Assembly: GCA_905221605.1 (NCBI GenBank)
Contig: CAJNDS010002668.1
Location: forward strand, 923,501-987,500
Source: Symbiodinium natans
Taxonomy: Eukaryota; Sar; Dinophyceae; Suessiales; Symbiodiniaceae
DNA: 64,000 nucleotides
Reading direction: 5' to 3'
Shown here: positions 19,921-30,700 of the stretch, one piece after another
How the letters are laid out: each line of letters opens with the position of its first letter
How positions within the stretch are numbered: position 1 is the stretch's first letter
Notes under the pieces: model-generated
What the model was told of the DNA's origin: nothing
The model's input: the letters and a program-made list of their open reading frames with translations, nothing else
Database searches by the model: none
Translations under genes and position numbers: made by a program

Positions 19921-20359
19921 GTACGTCTCACAGCTCTTCCTCCTTAGGAGGAGTGGGCTAAGGAGCTTGGTAGACCTTAGCTCATCGTCACAGTTTCAGG
20001 CACTCGGTTGCAGTAGACCCTCACCCAACACCGTAAGCCATAGGTCGAACTGACTCCTCATACGGTGTCTCGAAGTCGACCCCTCGAGGGCTTCACCGGC
20101 CTACATGCAGAAGCTACATCCACTCTGACTCTAGCATCCACTTGACACGCATTCTAGCTCCACGGGTGTCGTTAGATGCCTTAGGCATTCCATCCACATC
20201 CGCAAGCCATGGCCCCCAATCGGCGTGCAGTTGCTCCAGTCCTTTGGCGTGAGTTCAGTTTTAGAGCCGGGTTTGAGCATGGACTAAACGGTGACACGCC
20301 AAGGGTAGCAAAATCTCCTGGAAGCCACTCCGAATACCGGAAGTTACCCGCATATCGTA

Positions 20360-20640
<281 letters not shown>

Positions 20641-20891
20641 TTGTTTGTATTTATACATGTATATATCTGTGATAAACAATATATCAATATATATATATAT
20701 GTATATGTATCATTAGCTGTAAGCTCTCGTTTGGGTTTGAGGGTTTTGGGGATGTAGGATGTCTATTTCGTGAAGCCCTATAAGCGCTCAGCCCCCTGAG
20801 CCCCAAAACTTTCAAACCTCCACGACTCAAGCCCCTGAACCCGAAACTTCCAACCTCAAAACTCCACGGCCGCGAGCCCTGCGCCTGTCAG

Positions 20892-20922
20892 GAGCTTCAA
20901 GAGCTGAAAGAATGGTACGACA
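20892..20922 (+). CDS. micro-exon candidate
   Basis: TGTCAG/G acceptor, ELQELKEWYD, donor ACA/GTATAT. Only 31 nt. Confidence 0.35.
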
Positions 20923-21044
20923 GTATATATAATACTAGTAATAAAAGCATGATAATAATAATACAAATAATAACAACAATGATTGCATTAATCATTGCAA
21001 CAAGAAGAAGAACCATAATCATGTATATAATAACAATGTTCTGA

Positions 21045-21120
21045 CCCGATATCCAACGCATCGCCAAGGAACCGGCCCCTGAGGTAGCTTCGCCAGCAGC
21101 TCCTTGGCCAGAGCTCCGCA
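21045..21120 (+). CDS. exon-like island
   Basis: Reads PDIQRIAKEPAPEVASPA then APWPELRK just before a TTTAGGG tract. No convincing AG directly upstream, so the 5' border is unknown. Confidence 0.4.
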
Positions 21121-21835
21121 AAACTAGGGTTTAGGGTTTAGGGTTTAGGGTTTAGGGTGTAGGGTGTAGGGTTGAGGGTTGAGGGTTTAGGGAGCCCTAG
21201 ACCCTAAATTTAGACAAAAAAAACCACAGGTAGCCTGTTCTCCCCTTTTGAGGGTTCTGGGTTTCCTTCTCAAAGAAACCACAAGAAATGGAGGATGCCC
21301 TTGATCATGTGCGGTGACTTGGTTGCCGAGAGAGTTTAGGACTTAAAGGCCCTGGGGTATGTGTTATGAGGTGTGCATTAGTGCAGCTGATTTTTGTTTA
21401 TCTTTTTAAAGCTTTTGTGTTGCCACCGGAAAAGTTCGTCTACGGAGATTTTGAAAGATTAGTGTGTAGGGTTTCATCCAAAGCGGATGTTTCTGCGCCA
21501 GCGTCCTTCAAGTCACTGTTTCATTCCTAGTATGGAATCTTCACAATGTAGTTTCAATTTTTTAGTACATAGATTTGGCAATAGTGTTTTTCTATTTACG
21601 GGGAAGGGCCTAAACCGGCGCTGCCCAAAACCTTAGCCCTGAGCCCTGTAATGTGGTCTCCGACCTTCGAACACTAAAACCATAAACGAATCTTGCTGTT
21701 TAGGGTTCAGGGAGCCCTATAAAGTCTATAAACCCTATACACTCAATAAACCCTACAAGCCCTATAAACCCCCTAAACCCTCTAAACTCTTTAAAATCCT
21801 TAGGATGTGGGGTTGCCCGAGACGCTGGCTGAAAG

Positions 21836-21908
21836 GTGCGGGATGCGAACTCATCAGGCTCGGCAGGGAGGACCCTGAGTGCAGCGCCTTGTCCGCTAAC
21901 GGCTGCAA
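21836..21908 (+). CDS. Cys-containing exon
   Basis: GAAAG/G acceptor, AGCELIRLGREDPECSAL then SANGC, donor AA/GTAGCT. Convincing composition. Confidence 0.55.
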
Positions 21909-22624
21909 GTAGCTTGCACGTAACACAGACAACAGGGTTTAGGGTTTGGGGTTCTAAATAGTTGCCAGCGCTATTCCTACTTATCCCTATGTAAAGATTT
22001 GTACAGCGAACCAAACAAACTCCCAGTTGTAACTAAATCGGCCCCGATGTTGGTTTGACACGAAATCTTTGCTTACTGGTTCTTAGAAAGTAGAACCTCC
22101 CTCCTTGTGTAGGGGGTCGTTGAGATTCGGTTTGTGATCAGGCAGGAAGGGTAGCAGAGGTGTGCTGGTGTTTCGAGAACTGCTCCCTTAGGGCTTCGGG
22201 GTGTTGGGGTCAACTGCACGGCTGGTCATCTCCCCATGAACCCCAGAGCCCTAAAACCCTAAACCCCTCAATGTAAACCCTAAGCTTAACCACTATCCTT
22301 AGCCGACTTCGAAACAGAGCCCACGTAAATCCTTTAACCGAATCAACCTGGTATGAAAGGAAGAGTTCCAGGACAATATCGATCCTTTAGGTCGCTTTGG
22401 TGTGTGAGTGTGTGTGTGTGTGTGCTTTAGGTAGGTGCTATATATCTTCTTATAGCCAACAGGTTCGCCTTTTTCCCACAAAACTCGACAGCTTCCAAGA
22501 AACCTGATCTTGAGGAAGCACGACCTCCTTTGCCAACCCTCTTTATAGGGATTAAGCCATCAACTCTTAGCCTGGCACCCCTAAACCCTAAACCCTAAAC
22601 CCGAAACCCCAAACCCTTTTTCAG

Positions 22625-22749
22625 CTTACAAGGCGACGAGCCAGAAGACCCAAGCCAGTCATGGCTGGGACAAGGGCTTCGACCCCCGGCCGCCGCCTTC
22701 GCAGAGCATGCGCACGCAAGCTACGCTGCACCCGCAGAGGCGCCACGGG
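22625..22749 (+). CDS. hydrophilic exon between C- and T-tracts
   Basis: TTTTTCAG acceptor (or AAG/G at 22632), YKATSQKTQASHGWDKGF then DPRPPPSQSMRTQATLHP then QRRHG; the donor is the first GT of the TTTAGGG tract. A second frame is less protein-like. Confidence 0.6.
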
Positions 22750-22818
22750 GTTTAGGGTTTAGGGTTTAGGGTTTAGGGTTTAGGGTTTAGGGTTTAGGGT
22801 TTAGGGTTTAGGGTTTAG
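22747..22818. repeat. TTTAGGG tract
   Basis: Begins at the donor of the exon ending 22749. Confidence 0.95.
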
Positions 22819-22931
22819 GGGGGTTTCAAGGGAGGTATGTAGCCCAAGGCTCCCTAATACTCCCAACCACTCCCTAAGGCTCCCTAAGTTTCCCTAAGGC
22901 TCCCTAGGTACCTACCCCGCCCTTGAACCCC

Positions 22932-23143
22932 CCCTAAACCCTAAACCTTAAACCCTAGACCCTAAACCCTAAACCCTAAACCCTAAACCCTAAACCCTAA
23001 ACCCTAAACCCTAAACCCTAAACCCTAAACCCTAACCTAAACCCTAAACCCTAAACCCTAAACCCTAAACCCTAAACCCTAAACCCTAAACCCTAAACCC
23101 TAAACCCTAAACCCTAAACCCTAAACCCTAAACCCTAAACCCC
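22932..23143. repeat. CCCTAAA tract
   Basis: Long C-rich tract; with the T-tract at 22747 it forms an inverted pair within one intron. Confidence 0.95.
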
Positions 23144-23159
23144 TCCCCCCCCGCTTAAG

Positions 23160-23250
23160 AACCCTTTGTTTGGGGGCCGGGGCCGTGGCTGCTTCTTGCA
23201 TTTTTTTGTGTTGGTCGGTTCTCTGTGGGTTGGTGTCGCATCCTGGGATG
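23160..23250 (+). CDS. hydrophobic exon (membrane helix)
   Basis: TTAAG acceptor after a 200-bp CCCTAAA tract; PFVWGPGPWLLLAFFCVG then RFSVGWCRILG. GC donor (ATG/GCTTTA) before an in-frame TAA. Likely transmembrane. Confidence 0.45.
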
Positions 23251-23257
23251 GCTTTAA

Positions 23258-23426
23258 GGGTTTAGGGTTTAGGGTTTAGGGTTTAGGGTTTAGGTTAGGG
23301 TTTAGGGTTTAGGGTTTAGGGTTCAGGGTTCAGGGTTTAGGGTTTAGGGTTTAGGGTTTAGGGTTTAGGGTTTAGGGTTTAGGGTTTAGGGTTTAGGGTT
23401 TAGGGTTTAGGGTTTAGGGTTTAGGG
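23258..23426. repeat. TTTAGGG tract
   Basis: Long G-rich tract after the exon at 23160-23250. Confidence 0.95.
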
Positions 23427-23488
23427 ATTTATCTTGGTAGCCGATGGAGCAAGCGGAATGCAGTTTTAGGCTTCATCTGAAAAGAAAG

Positions 23489-23562
23489 GAGTCCCACGCC
23501 CGACCTTAGAACTTCCTCCTCAAAAGCTTCCAGATCCCACTAAGCTCTATAGCAACCTCGAA
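23489..23562 (+). CDS. exon-like island
   Basis: GAAAG/G acceptor, VPRPTLELPPQKLPDPTK then LYSNLE, donor GAA/GTTCTG. Confidence 0.45.
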
Positions 23563-23569
23563 GTTCTGA

Positions 23570-24010
23570 ACCCTAACCCTAAACCCTAAACCCTAAACCC
23601 TAAACCCTAAACCCTAAACCCTAAACCCTAAACCCTAAACCCTAAACCTTAAACCCTAAACCCTAAACCCAAGACCCAGAGGAGCTTAGGGTTCCTCATT
23701 CATCTTCAGCATGCAGAGGTGTTGCACTATCGAGCTGGCCATAGTGCTGCTGCTCGAGGCAGCCTGTGAGCAGAGACCCTAAACCCTAAACCCTAAACCC
23801 TAAACCCTAAACCCTAAACCCTAAACCCTAAACCCTAAACCCTAAACCCTAAACCCTAGACTCGAAACCCCGACGTCCCTAATCCCCAAAACGCCTAAAT
23901 GCTACACCCCGAAACCCTAGAAAGACCTAAATCCTGAACCCTAAACCCTAGACCCTAACCCCTAAACCCTAAACTCCCAAAACCCTAAACCCCTCAACTC
24001 CTAAACCCTG
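23570..24010. repeat. CCCTAAA tracts flanking a small exon
   Basis: Two C-rich tracts (23570-23670 and 23779-23858) on either side of the exon at 23719, followed by degenerate units. Confidence 0.9.
23719..23772 (+). CDS. short hydrophobic exon
   Basis: GCAGAG/G acceptor, CCTIELAIVLLLEAACE, GA donor (GCA/GAGACC). Possible half of a membrane helix. Confidence 0.45.
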
Positions 24011-24509
24011 AGCCCTGGAGATTATGGCATTTACAGGACCATAATTACATGACATACAAAAAAGAAGGAAATCTAGAAGAACAGGAAGAACAGGATAATG
24101 CATACTTTTGGGGGGGGGAGGTGAGTTCCACGCATCCGCAACCCCGGCGAGGATCCGAAGTTCGCGCTAAACCCCGAAGCCCCCCACGCCTTAAACCCTA
24201 AACCCCAAACCCTAAACCCCAAACCCTAAACCCCAAACCCTAAACCCGAAACCCTAAAGCCCAAACCTACACCCCAACTAGCCCAACGCCTTCCCAGACT
24301 CACATCCGAGCCGTCCACTTTCAAAACCCAACCCCGAAATGCCTACATCCCTAGTCGTCTCGGCAGCTGCTGCAACCCATACCCAAGCTCATGGGCAGAG
24401 GGCTTGCAGTGCTTGTAGGCCTTTTTGCAGTTGTATGTATAGGGGTTACATGGTTTTTACGGTTCATAGGGCGGCTTCTAGTGGGTTTCGAGCCCTCACT
24501 AGACCCCAG

Positions 24510-24570
24510 GTGGGCATCATCGCTGCGTCGGTGGTGGTTCTTGCCACGCAGTGCGCTCAGACTGGGGAGG
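24510..24570 (+). CDS. hydrophobic exon
   Basis: CCCCAG/G acceptor, VGIIAASVVVLATQCAQT then GE, donor GAGG/GTGACC or an earlier GC donor in ACGCAG whose phase fits the exon at 24860. A second frame just upstream (24405-24480) is also hydrophobic (AVLVGLFAVVCIGVTWFL). Confidence 0.45.
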
Positions 24571-24859
24571 GTGACCGAGCGATTTGAGGCCAAGAGGCCC
24601 TAAACTTAGGTTTAGGGGTTACGGTTTAGGGTTGAGGGTTGAGGGTTGAGGGTTGAGGGTTTAGGGTTCAGAGTTCAGGGTTTAGGATTTAGGGTTCGGT
24701 TCTCACGAGCATTCATGTCTCTGGGTGCTGTGATCTCGAACAAACCTAAGCCCGAATTCCCAACTCCAAGCCCGACTTGGGTCTAGGGTTTAGGGTTTAG
24801 GGTTTAGGGTTTAGGGTACATAGGGTACCCTAAACCCAAGTTGCAAAAAGCAACTCCAG

Positions 24860-24926
24860 GATGGGTTCTGGTGAGGGAATCACCTTGCGGACGGACATCG
24901 GAGCGCTCATCTGCCAGAAGCCCAGG
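24860..24926 (+). CDS. membrane-protein exon
   Basis: CTCCAG/G acceptor, MGSGEGITLRTDIGALIC then QKPR, GC donor (AGG/GCAGTT), ending phase 0. The frame continues hydrophobic (AVLLGLLVGMF) if the donor is not used. Confidence 0.5.
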
Positions 24927-25106
24927 GCAGTTCTTCTAGGCCTTCTTGTGGGGATGTTCTAGGGTTTCCCTTGCTGGACTTTTAGAGTGTAGGGGGTTCT
25001 CCCTTATTGGGTTTAGGGCTTCGGGTCTAGGTTTAGGGTTTAGGGTTTTGCTGGAGTATTGGAGTTGGTATGGAGTTGGTTATTGGACCTGTCCGGTTTG
25101 GAGAAG

Positions 25107-25184
25107 TGTCATCTCAAAGCGTGGAGACCCCGCGACAGTGAGGAAGCCCTAGACTGGAACCTCAAGAATCCCCACCCCCTCATG
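25107..25184 (+). CDS. exon-like island phased with neighbours
   Basis: GAGAAG acceptor, CHLKAWRPRDSEEALDWN then LKNPHPLM, donor ATG/GTAACC. Phase 0 in and out, compatible with 24860-24926 and 25257-25343. Confidence 0.55.
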
Positions 25185-25256
25185 GTAACCTGCCGGGTAT
25201 AGTTTACCGTAAACCCTAAACCCGAAACCCTAAACCCGAAACCCTAAACCCTTAAG

Positions 25257-25343
25257 CCACCATGTTTAGGTGGCGCCATGGTCTTCGTCGGCATGTTTCT
25301 GATGGCCCTGCTGGAGATCTGCACAAGCCGTGGGGGCTCGATG
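25257..25343 (+). CDS. transmembrane exon
   Basis: CTTAAG acceptor (phase 0) or the AG at 25269; contains GGAMVFVGMFLMALLEI then CTSRGGSM; donor ATG/GTACAG. Strong membrane helix. Confidence 0.55.
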
Positions 25344-25639
25344 GTACAGGCCTCCCAACCTCGAAGCTCCAAGCCCCTTCGATGTTTTTGTGGTTCCCCC
25401 GACTCCGAAAAAAAAAGGCCCCCCCCCCCCCCTTGGAGTGGTCACATGATTCAGTCATAGGTCTATGTTTCGGAGGTGATCAAAAAGCTCTCATTATGAC
25501 ATGAGCCCTAGATTTCTCTCGCAGAGTCAACTGCCCGGGAAGGGAATTACTAGGACTTCGCTCGCTCCACCTGTATCATCTTTGTGGGTACTTGTGTAGC
25601 CACTTTAGGGTCCCAAGTACTCGCCATGGCTTCACCTAG

Positions 25640-25718
25640 GAAACTGCGCAGTCAGGTCAGTATCTCTGGAAAGTGTTGTGGTTTTGAGCAAGAGGCAACC
25701 ACAAAGTTCAGCAGCTTT
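25640..25718 (+). CDS. exon-like island
   Basis: CACCTAG/G acceptor, KLRSQVSISGKCCGFEQE then ATTKFSSF, GA donor (TTT/GACCAC). Confidence 0.45.
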
Positions 25719-25869
25719 GACCACTGATGTTAGGAGCAGGTGGCATCCCATCCAGAGAATTGCGCGGCTCATGTTCATCAAGCCCTAAACTCCTTGTCCC
25801 TTTGAAGCCCCTGCAACCAAAACAATGGCTAGCTCAGCCCCCCCCCACCCCACCCCCCCTCCTGCGCAG

Positions 25870-25974
25870 ATCTTGCTCGTGTACCTGCAGATCGCTATCC
25901 ACGTCGATGCTCTTGGGCTAGGCTCGGGGATGAAAGCCGAAGCCCAAAATCCTACATTCTCCGGCAAGTGGAAG
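25870..25974 (+). CDS. exon-like island, hydrophobic start
   Basis: TGCGCAG acceptor, ILLVYLQIAIHVDALGLG then SGMKAEAQNPTFSGKWK, donor AAGA/GTGTGC. Fits a membrane protein loop-helix. Confidence 0.55.
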
Positions 25975-26057
25975 AGTGTGCATGTGTGCACGTGAGTGTG
26001 TGTGTGTGTGGGAAGGGAGGGAAAGGGATAAAGAGAAAAAGGACGAGCCCGCTGGCC

Positions 26058-26058
26058 G

Positions 26059-26089
<31 letters not shown>

Positions 26090-26096
26090 CTCGCTC
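26058..26096. repeat. CT microsatellite
   Basis: (CT)n with CGCT interruptions at the end. Confidence 0.95.
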
Positions 26097-26115
26097 GTGC
26101 GTGCGAGCTTCTTAA

Positions 26116-26330
26116 GATTCAGGGCTTCTGGACTGAATGCAGAGTCTGCGCGAATGCACCCCGAAGACACGAACATTGCTGCATGCCCAGACGCCCCCAA
26201 AGCTCAGACGCCCCCAAAGCCACCCAAACCTACACAACAACTTGCCACTGCCCTTCAAGACCATTCCAAGTTTCCCATCCACTTGCCACAGCACGAAGCT
26301 TTGGGAAGCCAAGTAAACCGCCTGAGCCAA
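26116..26330 (+). CDS. possible Pro-rich coding region, frame unclear
   Basis: Two frames stay open for about 70 codons: one Pro-rich (APKAQTPPKPPKPTQQLA), one Cys-rich (FWTECRVCANAPRRHEHC). Preceded by a CT microsatellite. Borders not determined. Confidence 0.3.
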
Positions 26331-26375
26331 GGAAGGCATAGATCCTTGGTGATTCCTGAGTCACTGGGAAGCCGA

Positions 26376-26470
26376 ACCCTAAACCCTAAACCCTAAACCC
26401 TAAACCCTAAACCCTAAACCCTAAACCCTAAACCCCAAACCCCAAACCCTAAACCCTAAACCCTAAACCA
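26376..26470. repeat. CCCTAAA tract
   Basis: C-rich repeats upstream of 26479. Confidence 0.95.
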
Positions 26471-26478
26471 CCCAAGAG

Positions 26479-26560
26479 CCCACTGCTCAAGAGGCGCCAT
26501 GGCCCTGCTGGGCCACGCCACGTGGCTCCTGGCACAGTGCCGTGGCCGACTCCAAGAATC
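26479..26560 (+). CDS. possible exon between C- and T-tracts
   Basis: AAGAG acceptor; one frame PTAQEAPWPCWATPRGSW, another MALLGHATWLLAQCRGRL. Position between a CCCTAAA and a TTTAGGG tract fits an exon; frame uncertain. Confidence 0.3.
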
Positions 26561-26562
26561 TT

Positions 26563-26753
26563 AGGGTTTAGGGTTTGGTTTAGGGTTTAGGGTTTAGGGT
26601 TTAGGGTTTAGGGTTTAGGGTTTAGGGTTTAGGGTTTAGGGTTTAGGGTTTAGGGTTTAGGGTTTAGGGCTTAGGGTTTAGGGTTAGGGTTCAGGGTTTA
26701 GGGTTTAGGGTTTAGGGTTTAGGGTTTAGGGTTTAGGGTTTAGGGTTTAGGGT

Positions 26754-26785
<32 letters not shown>

Positions 26786-26868
26786 GGTTTAGGGTTGAGG
26801 GTTGAGGGTTTAGGGTTTAGGGTTTAGGGTCTAGGAAGTTTAGGGTTTAGGGTTCAGGGTTTAGGGTA
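26563..26868. repeat. TTTAGGG/TTGAGGG tract
   Basis: 300-bp G-rich tract, with a run of TTGAGGG variants near 26755-26800. Confidence 0.95.
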
Positions 26869-27030
26869 GTTTCATGGGTCCCTTAGTATGGGCCCTTAAA
26901 AGGGGACCCCTTATAGGGGCCGGGGTAGGTTTGAACATAGTTTTGGAATTCTTATTCCCCTGAATCCCCTAACGAATCCTTATAAAGCAATGAGACATTA
27001 TTGTTATTGGGCTACCCCAGAAGAATCAAG

Positions 27031-27077
27031 GGCACTCGAATCCCGAAAAGACAACAGCCCTGAAGCTGAGTTGTTAT
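27031..27077 (+). CDS. short exon-like island before poly-T/poly-G
   Basis: TCAAG/G acceptor, ALESRKDNSPEAELL, donor TAT/GTGCTT. Confidence 0.4.
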
Positions 27078-27081
27078 GTGC

Positions 27082-27120
<39 letters not shown>

Positions 27121-27124
27121 AGGG
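27082..27124. repeat. poly-T then poly-G run
   Basis: 10 T followed by about 29 G; sequencing of such a run is error-prone. Confidence 0.9.
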
Positions 27125-27379
27125 GAGGGACGGGGGGCAGGGGGGGGAGGGGCCCGCTTAGGGTTCCAGCGTACGCCCAAAGACCTTTTAAACCCGAAAA
27201 GCCTTAAAGTACCTAAAGAACCCTAGATCCGAACAAGCCCTAAAACCCTAAAGCGCTAAAACCCTTAAAGGCCCTAAACCCGAAACCCGAAACCCTGAAC
27301 CCTACGCCCTAAACCATCCAACCCAAAGCCCCTCAAGCCCCCAAAAAAGCCCTACAAGATGATGTTGCCTGGTCTTGAG

Positions 27380-27422
27380 GCTTCTCCTCCTGGCGGTGGC
27401 GGGCTCGTGTGTCATCCGCAGG
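27380..27422 (+). CDS. short hydrophobic exon
   Basis: TTGAG/G acceptor, LLLLAVAGSCVIRR, donor AGG/GTCGGG. Confidence 0.35.
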
Positions 27423-27629
27423 GTCGGGGAGTTGGGGTTTGGGGGTGTGGGGTTTAGGGTTTGGGGTTTAGGGTTTAGGGTTCAGGGTTTAGGGATGGAT
27501 CCAGGCCCCAGCTTCTCCTCAATAAGGGTCCAAGGGAACCTTCTTGGGGGTACTTTGGGGAGGCGCAGTGCTATTTTGGGTTGAAAGTTTAGGGTTTAGG
27601 AACTCCATGACCCCCCCGAAATAGAGGAG

Positions 27630-27759
27630 GCATCGGAAGATCTCGATGCAGGCTGTTCGACATTCAGGCCTCTTTAAGAGGCACCTTTATGCAGATGGCG
27701 TTCTCTTGCAAAAGGGACTTCATATGGAGACCCTTATCCGAATCCTTCAGCCCAAGCTC
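27630..27759 (+). CDS. well-formed exon
   Basis: GGAG/G acceptor, HRKISMQAVRHSGLFKRH then LYADGVLLQKGLHMETLI then RILQPKL, donor CTC/GTAACC. 43 codons, mixed composition, one of the best unassigned exons. Confidence 0.6.
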
Positions 27760-27933
27760 GTAACCTCCACACCCTGACTCAACCCTCTCCAAACATGTTG
27801 ATCCAAGTCGTGGCAAAAATCCATAACGCACGATACCCTAAGCCCTAAACCCTAAACCCTGAACCTAAACCCTGAACCCTGAACCCTAAACCCTAAACCC
27901 TAAACCCTAAACCCTAAACCCTAAGTACCTCAG

Positions 27934-28030
27934 CACGTCCTGGAAGCATATTGGCTTTGAAGCGCCGGCTTTGCGTAGGGCCAGCGCCCTCCTTGTGCCT
28001 TAGCTGCGCAATGCAGGGTTTTGGCGCTGT
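27934..28030 (+). CDS. exon-like island, frame uncertain
   Basis: CCTCAG acceptor; the only frame open to the TTTAGGG tract reads RPGSILALKRRLCVGPAP then SLCLSCAMQGFGAVG. Confidence 0.35.
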
Positions 28031-28112
28031 GGGGTTTAGGGTTTAGGGTTTAGGGTTTAGGGTTTAGGGTTTAGGGTTTAGGGTTTAGGGTTTAGGGTTT
28101 AGGGTTTAGGGT
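28030..28112. repeat. TTTAGGG tract
   Basis: G-rich tract after the island at 27934. Confidence 0.95.
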
Positions 28113-28173
28113 GGGGTGCTTTGGGATTTAGGGTTTAGGGTGAGTAGGGGCTAGATTTGCAGCCCTCTTTCAG

Positions 28174-28219
28174 GGTGGCTGGGCTTGCGCCTTCTGGTAC
28201 CTGCTTCCAGTGCAGCAGA
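28174..28219 (+). CDS. hydrophobic exon
   Basis: CTCTTTCAG/G acceptor, GGWACAFWYLLPVQQ, donor AGA/GTAGAA. Ends phase 1, which fits the next exon. Confidence 0.5.
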
Positions 28220-28358
28220 GTAGAAACTCAAGCCCGAAACTCTGAACACACTAAGCCCAAACCGACCTAAAAGGCCCATGAAACCCTAAACCCTAAACCT
28301 AAACCCTAAACCCTAAATTCTCACCCGGCCTGCTTAGGCCGTACCCACCCTTTTCTAG

Positions 28359-28475
28359 GGTCCCAGAAGATGCCCGGCAGTGATGGGCACTTTACTGGAT
28401 GGACAATGAGTGGAGCCATTGGAGAATGGTCGAATAGAGAGCCCCTAGGGCTCGCCTTGCCACTAGGCCACCAGA
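28359..28475 (+). CDS. exon phased with 28174
   Basis: CCCTTTTCTAG/G acceptor, incoming phase 1; SQKMPGSDGHFTGWTMSG then AIGEWSNREPLGLALPLG; donor CAGA/GTGGCG. Confidence 0.55.
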
Positions 28476-28670
28476 GTGGCGCCCATATTTACACAGGGAT
28501 CCTCTGATCCTCCTCTTGATGAGAACACCCTAAAAGCAAGGACGGAGCCCTCAAAAGTCCACCACCCTGGACCCCCTGGTCCCCCCTCTAAAACCCCTTA
28601 ACCCTGACCCGAAAATCCTGAGCCATGAAAGGGGTACCCCTTTTCCAACCTGACCCCCCTGGAGGTCCAG

Positions 28671-28752
28671 CCGCTGACAAGCCCTGGCTGGCTGGCCCCA
28701 TGGCCAGCTCCCCCCTGGCCCGCTCAACTGGCCCCTCCTGTGTTCCCCCTTA
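28671..28752 (+). CDS. Pro/Trp-rich possible exon
   Basis: GTCCAG acceptor, PLTSPGWLAPWPAPPWPA then QLAPPVFPLT before TGA. Low complexity; could be chance. Confidence 0.25.
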
Positions 28753-28871
28753 CCTGACCCCCCGCCCCGCTAGGGAAAGCAGTGGTGGGAATTGAGGGCG
28801 ACAGCCCTAAACCCTAAAAGGCAGTGGTTTGGGTGGTGGCCTGTGAAAGCTCACAGCGGGTGGGGAGAAAG

Positions 28872-28950
28872 AACCCACCACCAATGAAATTGTTGGACTA
28901 CATTGACAACAGATTCCTTCGCGTGACATGCCGCCCCCCGCCCCCCCTGG
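28872..28950 (+). CDS. exon-like island
   Basis: AGAAAG acceptor, NPPPMKLLDYIDNRFLRV then TCRPPPPL, donor TGG/GTGTGT. Confidence 0.5.
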
Positions 28951-29073
28951 GTGTGTAGGGGCGCCATTTACACATACTGCCGCTGCGCGGCGAGACGCCC
29001 CTAAACCCTAAACCCTAAACCCTAAACCCTAAACCCTAAACCCTAAACCCTAAACCCTAAAACCTGCCTTTAG

Positions 29074-29110
29074 CCTGTTTGGAGGTGCCTGCGCGATGGC
29101 GGTCTGCGAG
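29074..29110 (+). CDS. micro-exon candidate
   Basis: CCTTTAG acceptor, LFGGACAMAVCE, donor GAG/GTTCGG. Confidence 0.35.
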
Positions 29111-29429
29111 GTTCGGGTTTCTGGTTTTCGGCTGGGGTAGAGGTACGGTATAGAAGCATAGGACTAGCTCATTGTATAGTAGTATAGGACTAACTCATTC
29201 AACCCCCTCCAAGTTTAGTTTAGCCGTGTTTTGGGTCGGTCAATTTGGGTCTGGTGCGGAACAGAATCTGTGCCTGCTAAGGTCGTCAAGCCTTCGCACA
29301 GTCCCAAACGCAAGACTTCCAGAAGAATTCTCAGACCCCAACGCCTAAAGCCCTCAGAAATCTTGTACACAAACTTTTGAAAACCCTAGACCCTAAATCC
29401 TAAACTCAAAATCCTACACTCCCAACATT

Positions 29430-29570
29430 AGCCCCCTAAACCCTAAACCCTAAACCCCAAACCCCAAACCCCAAACCCCAAACCCCAAACCCCAAACCCT
29501 AAACCCTAAACACAAAACCCTAAACCCTAAACCCAAAACCTTAACCCTAAACCCTAAACCCTAAACCCAG
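29430..29570. repeat. CCCTAAA/CCCCAAA tract
   Basis: C-rich heptamers with a run of CCCCAAA variants. Confidence 0.95.
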
Positions 29571-29852
29571 GAACCAACACTCCTCAACCCTAGCCCCCTG
29601 AGGAGCACGAACCCTACCAGCGCGGGGGGGACTCCCATGGTCGAACTTCGTCCGCATTTTGGGTGTTTAGGGTTTCAGGTTTCAGGAGGTCCTGGCATCC
29701 CGACGGTTTACGGCTTACAGTTTAGGGTTTAGGGTTTAGGCTTTGTAGGGTTTAGGGTTTAGAGTTTTAGAGTTTAGGGTTTAGGGTTTAGGCTTTGTAG
29801 GGTTTAGGGCTTAGAGGTTTGGGGTTGAGAGTTTAGGGTTTAGGGTTTGAAG

Positions 29853-29953
29853 AATGCCATGCCACCAAGGCCTCGATGGAACTCCCAGTCTGCGCGACGA
29901 CTCGCCATCTGAAGAATCATGTCGGAGAGCTGGCCACGCGACTCCTTAACTTG
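29853..29953 (+). CDS. well-formed exon
   Basis: TTGAAG acceptor after a TTTAGGG tract, CHATKASMELPVCATTRH then LKNHVGELATRLLNL, donor TTG/GTAGGC. Cys/His content is notable. Confidence 0.55.
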
Positions 29954-30700
29954 GTAGGCCCTTGGGACATTTCATATTTTCCTTTATTGTTTTTAAGAGG
30001 ATCATATTCAGGAACATTACTCTGAGACTGTTACGAACCATCCTAGTTAACTTACTTACTCCAATAGTTGAACTTCAAACTTTCTTGCGTTTCCTTAATT
30101 TAGTTTATGAAGTTTAACCCTCTTGTTTCTTTTTCTTATTTACTAGGAGTAATCAAGTTAAACCATTTTTTGTCCCCTGGGTTATTGGAGGAGTAAGAAC
30201 TGACGCCAGGTGTATCCTTTTGCCCCCTTTTTTTTGGTTCAAGGTTCCCTTCTATATAAAGTGACCAGTGCCCAAAAAAGGGGCGACCTTATTCTGTGCT
30301 AGCTACTGGGCTATATGTAGCCTAATTTTTGTAAAATCCTATATCGGGAGTATGCTTTCTGGAGGTCAGTACACACCCTAGACAAAGGTCACAAGACAAG
30401 GCTGTTTCCGCAAACCACCCCAAAGGGAAGGGTCTTAAAGTGTTGTAACAGTGGGTCGCATTTAGGGTTTTCGTGCTTTGGCTTGTTGCTGCTGCAAGTG
30501 CTGTAGATGTCACCGCGACTTTGCATCGTTGAATTTGATTTCAGGAGGCCGTTAGAGGTTGTGCCAGTCATGCAGCCCTCTCGATCGGGCCATGTTTGAG
30601 CAGCGAAGGTAACACGATCAACTCACCTCAAACCCGAAACCCTAAGCCCTAAACCCTACAACCTAAACCCTAAACCCTAAACCCTCCAATCTTTGCTGAG

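Noticed and set aside
21800-21910. tRNA-like stretch around GGTGCGGGATGCGAACTC
   Set aside because: No cloverleaf can be formed; the segment reads well as an exon.
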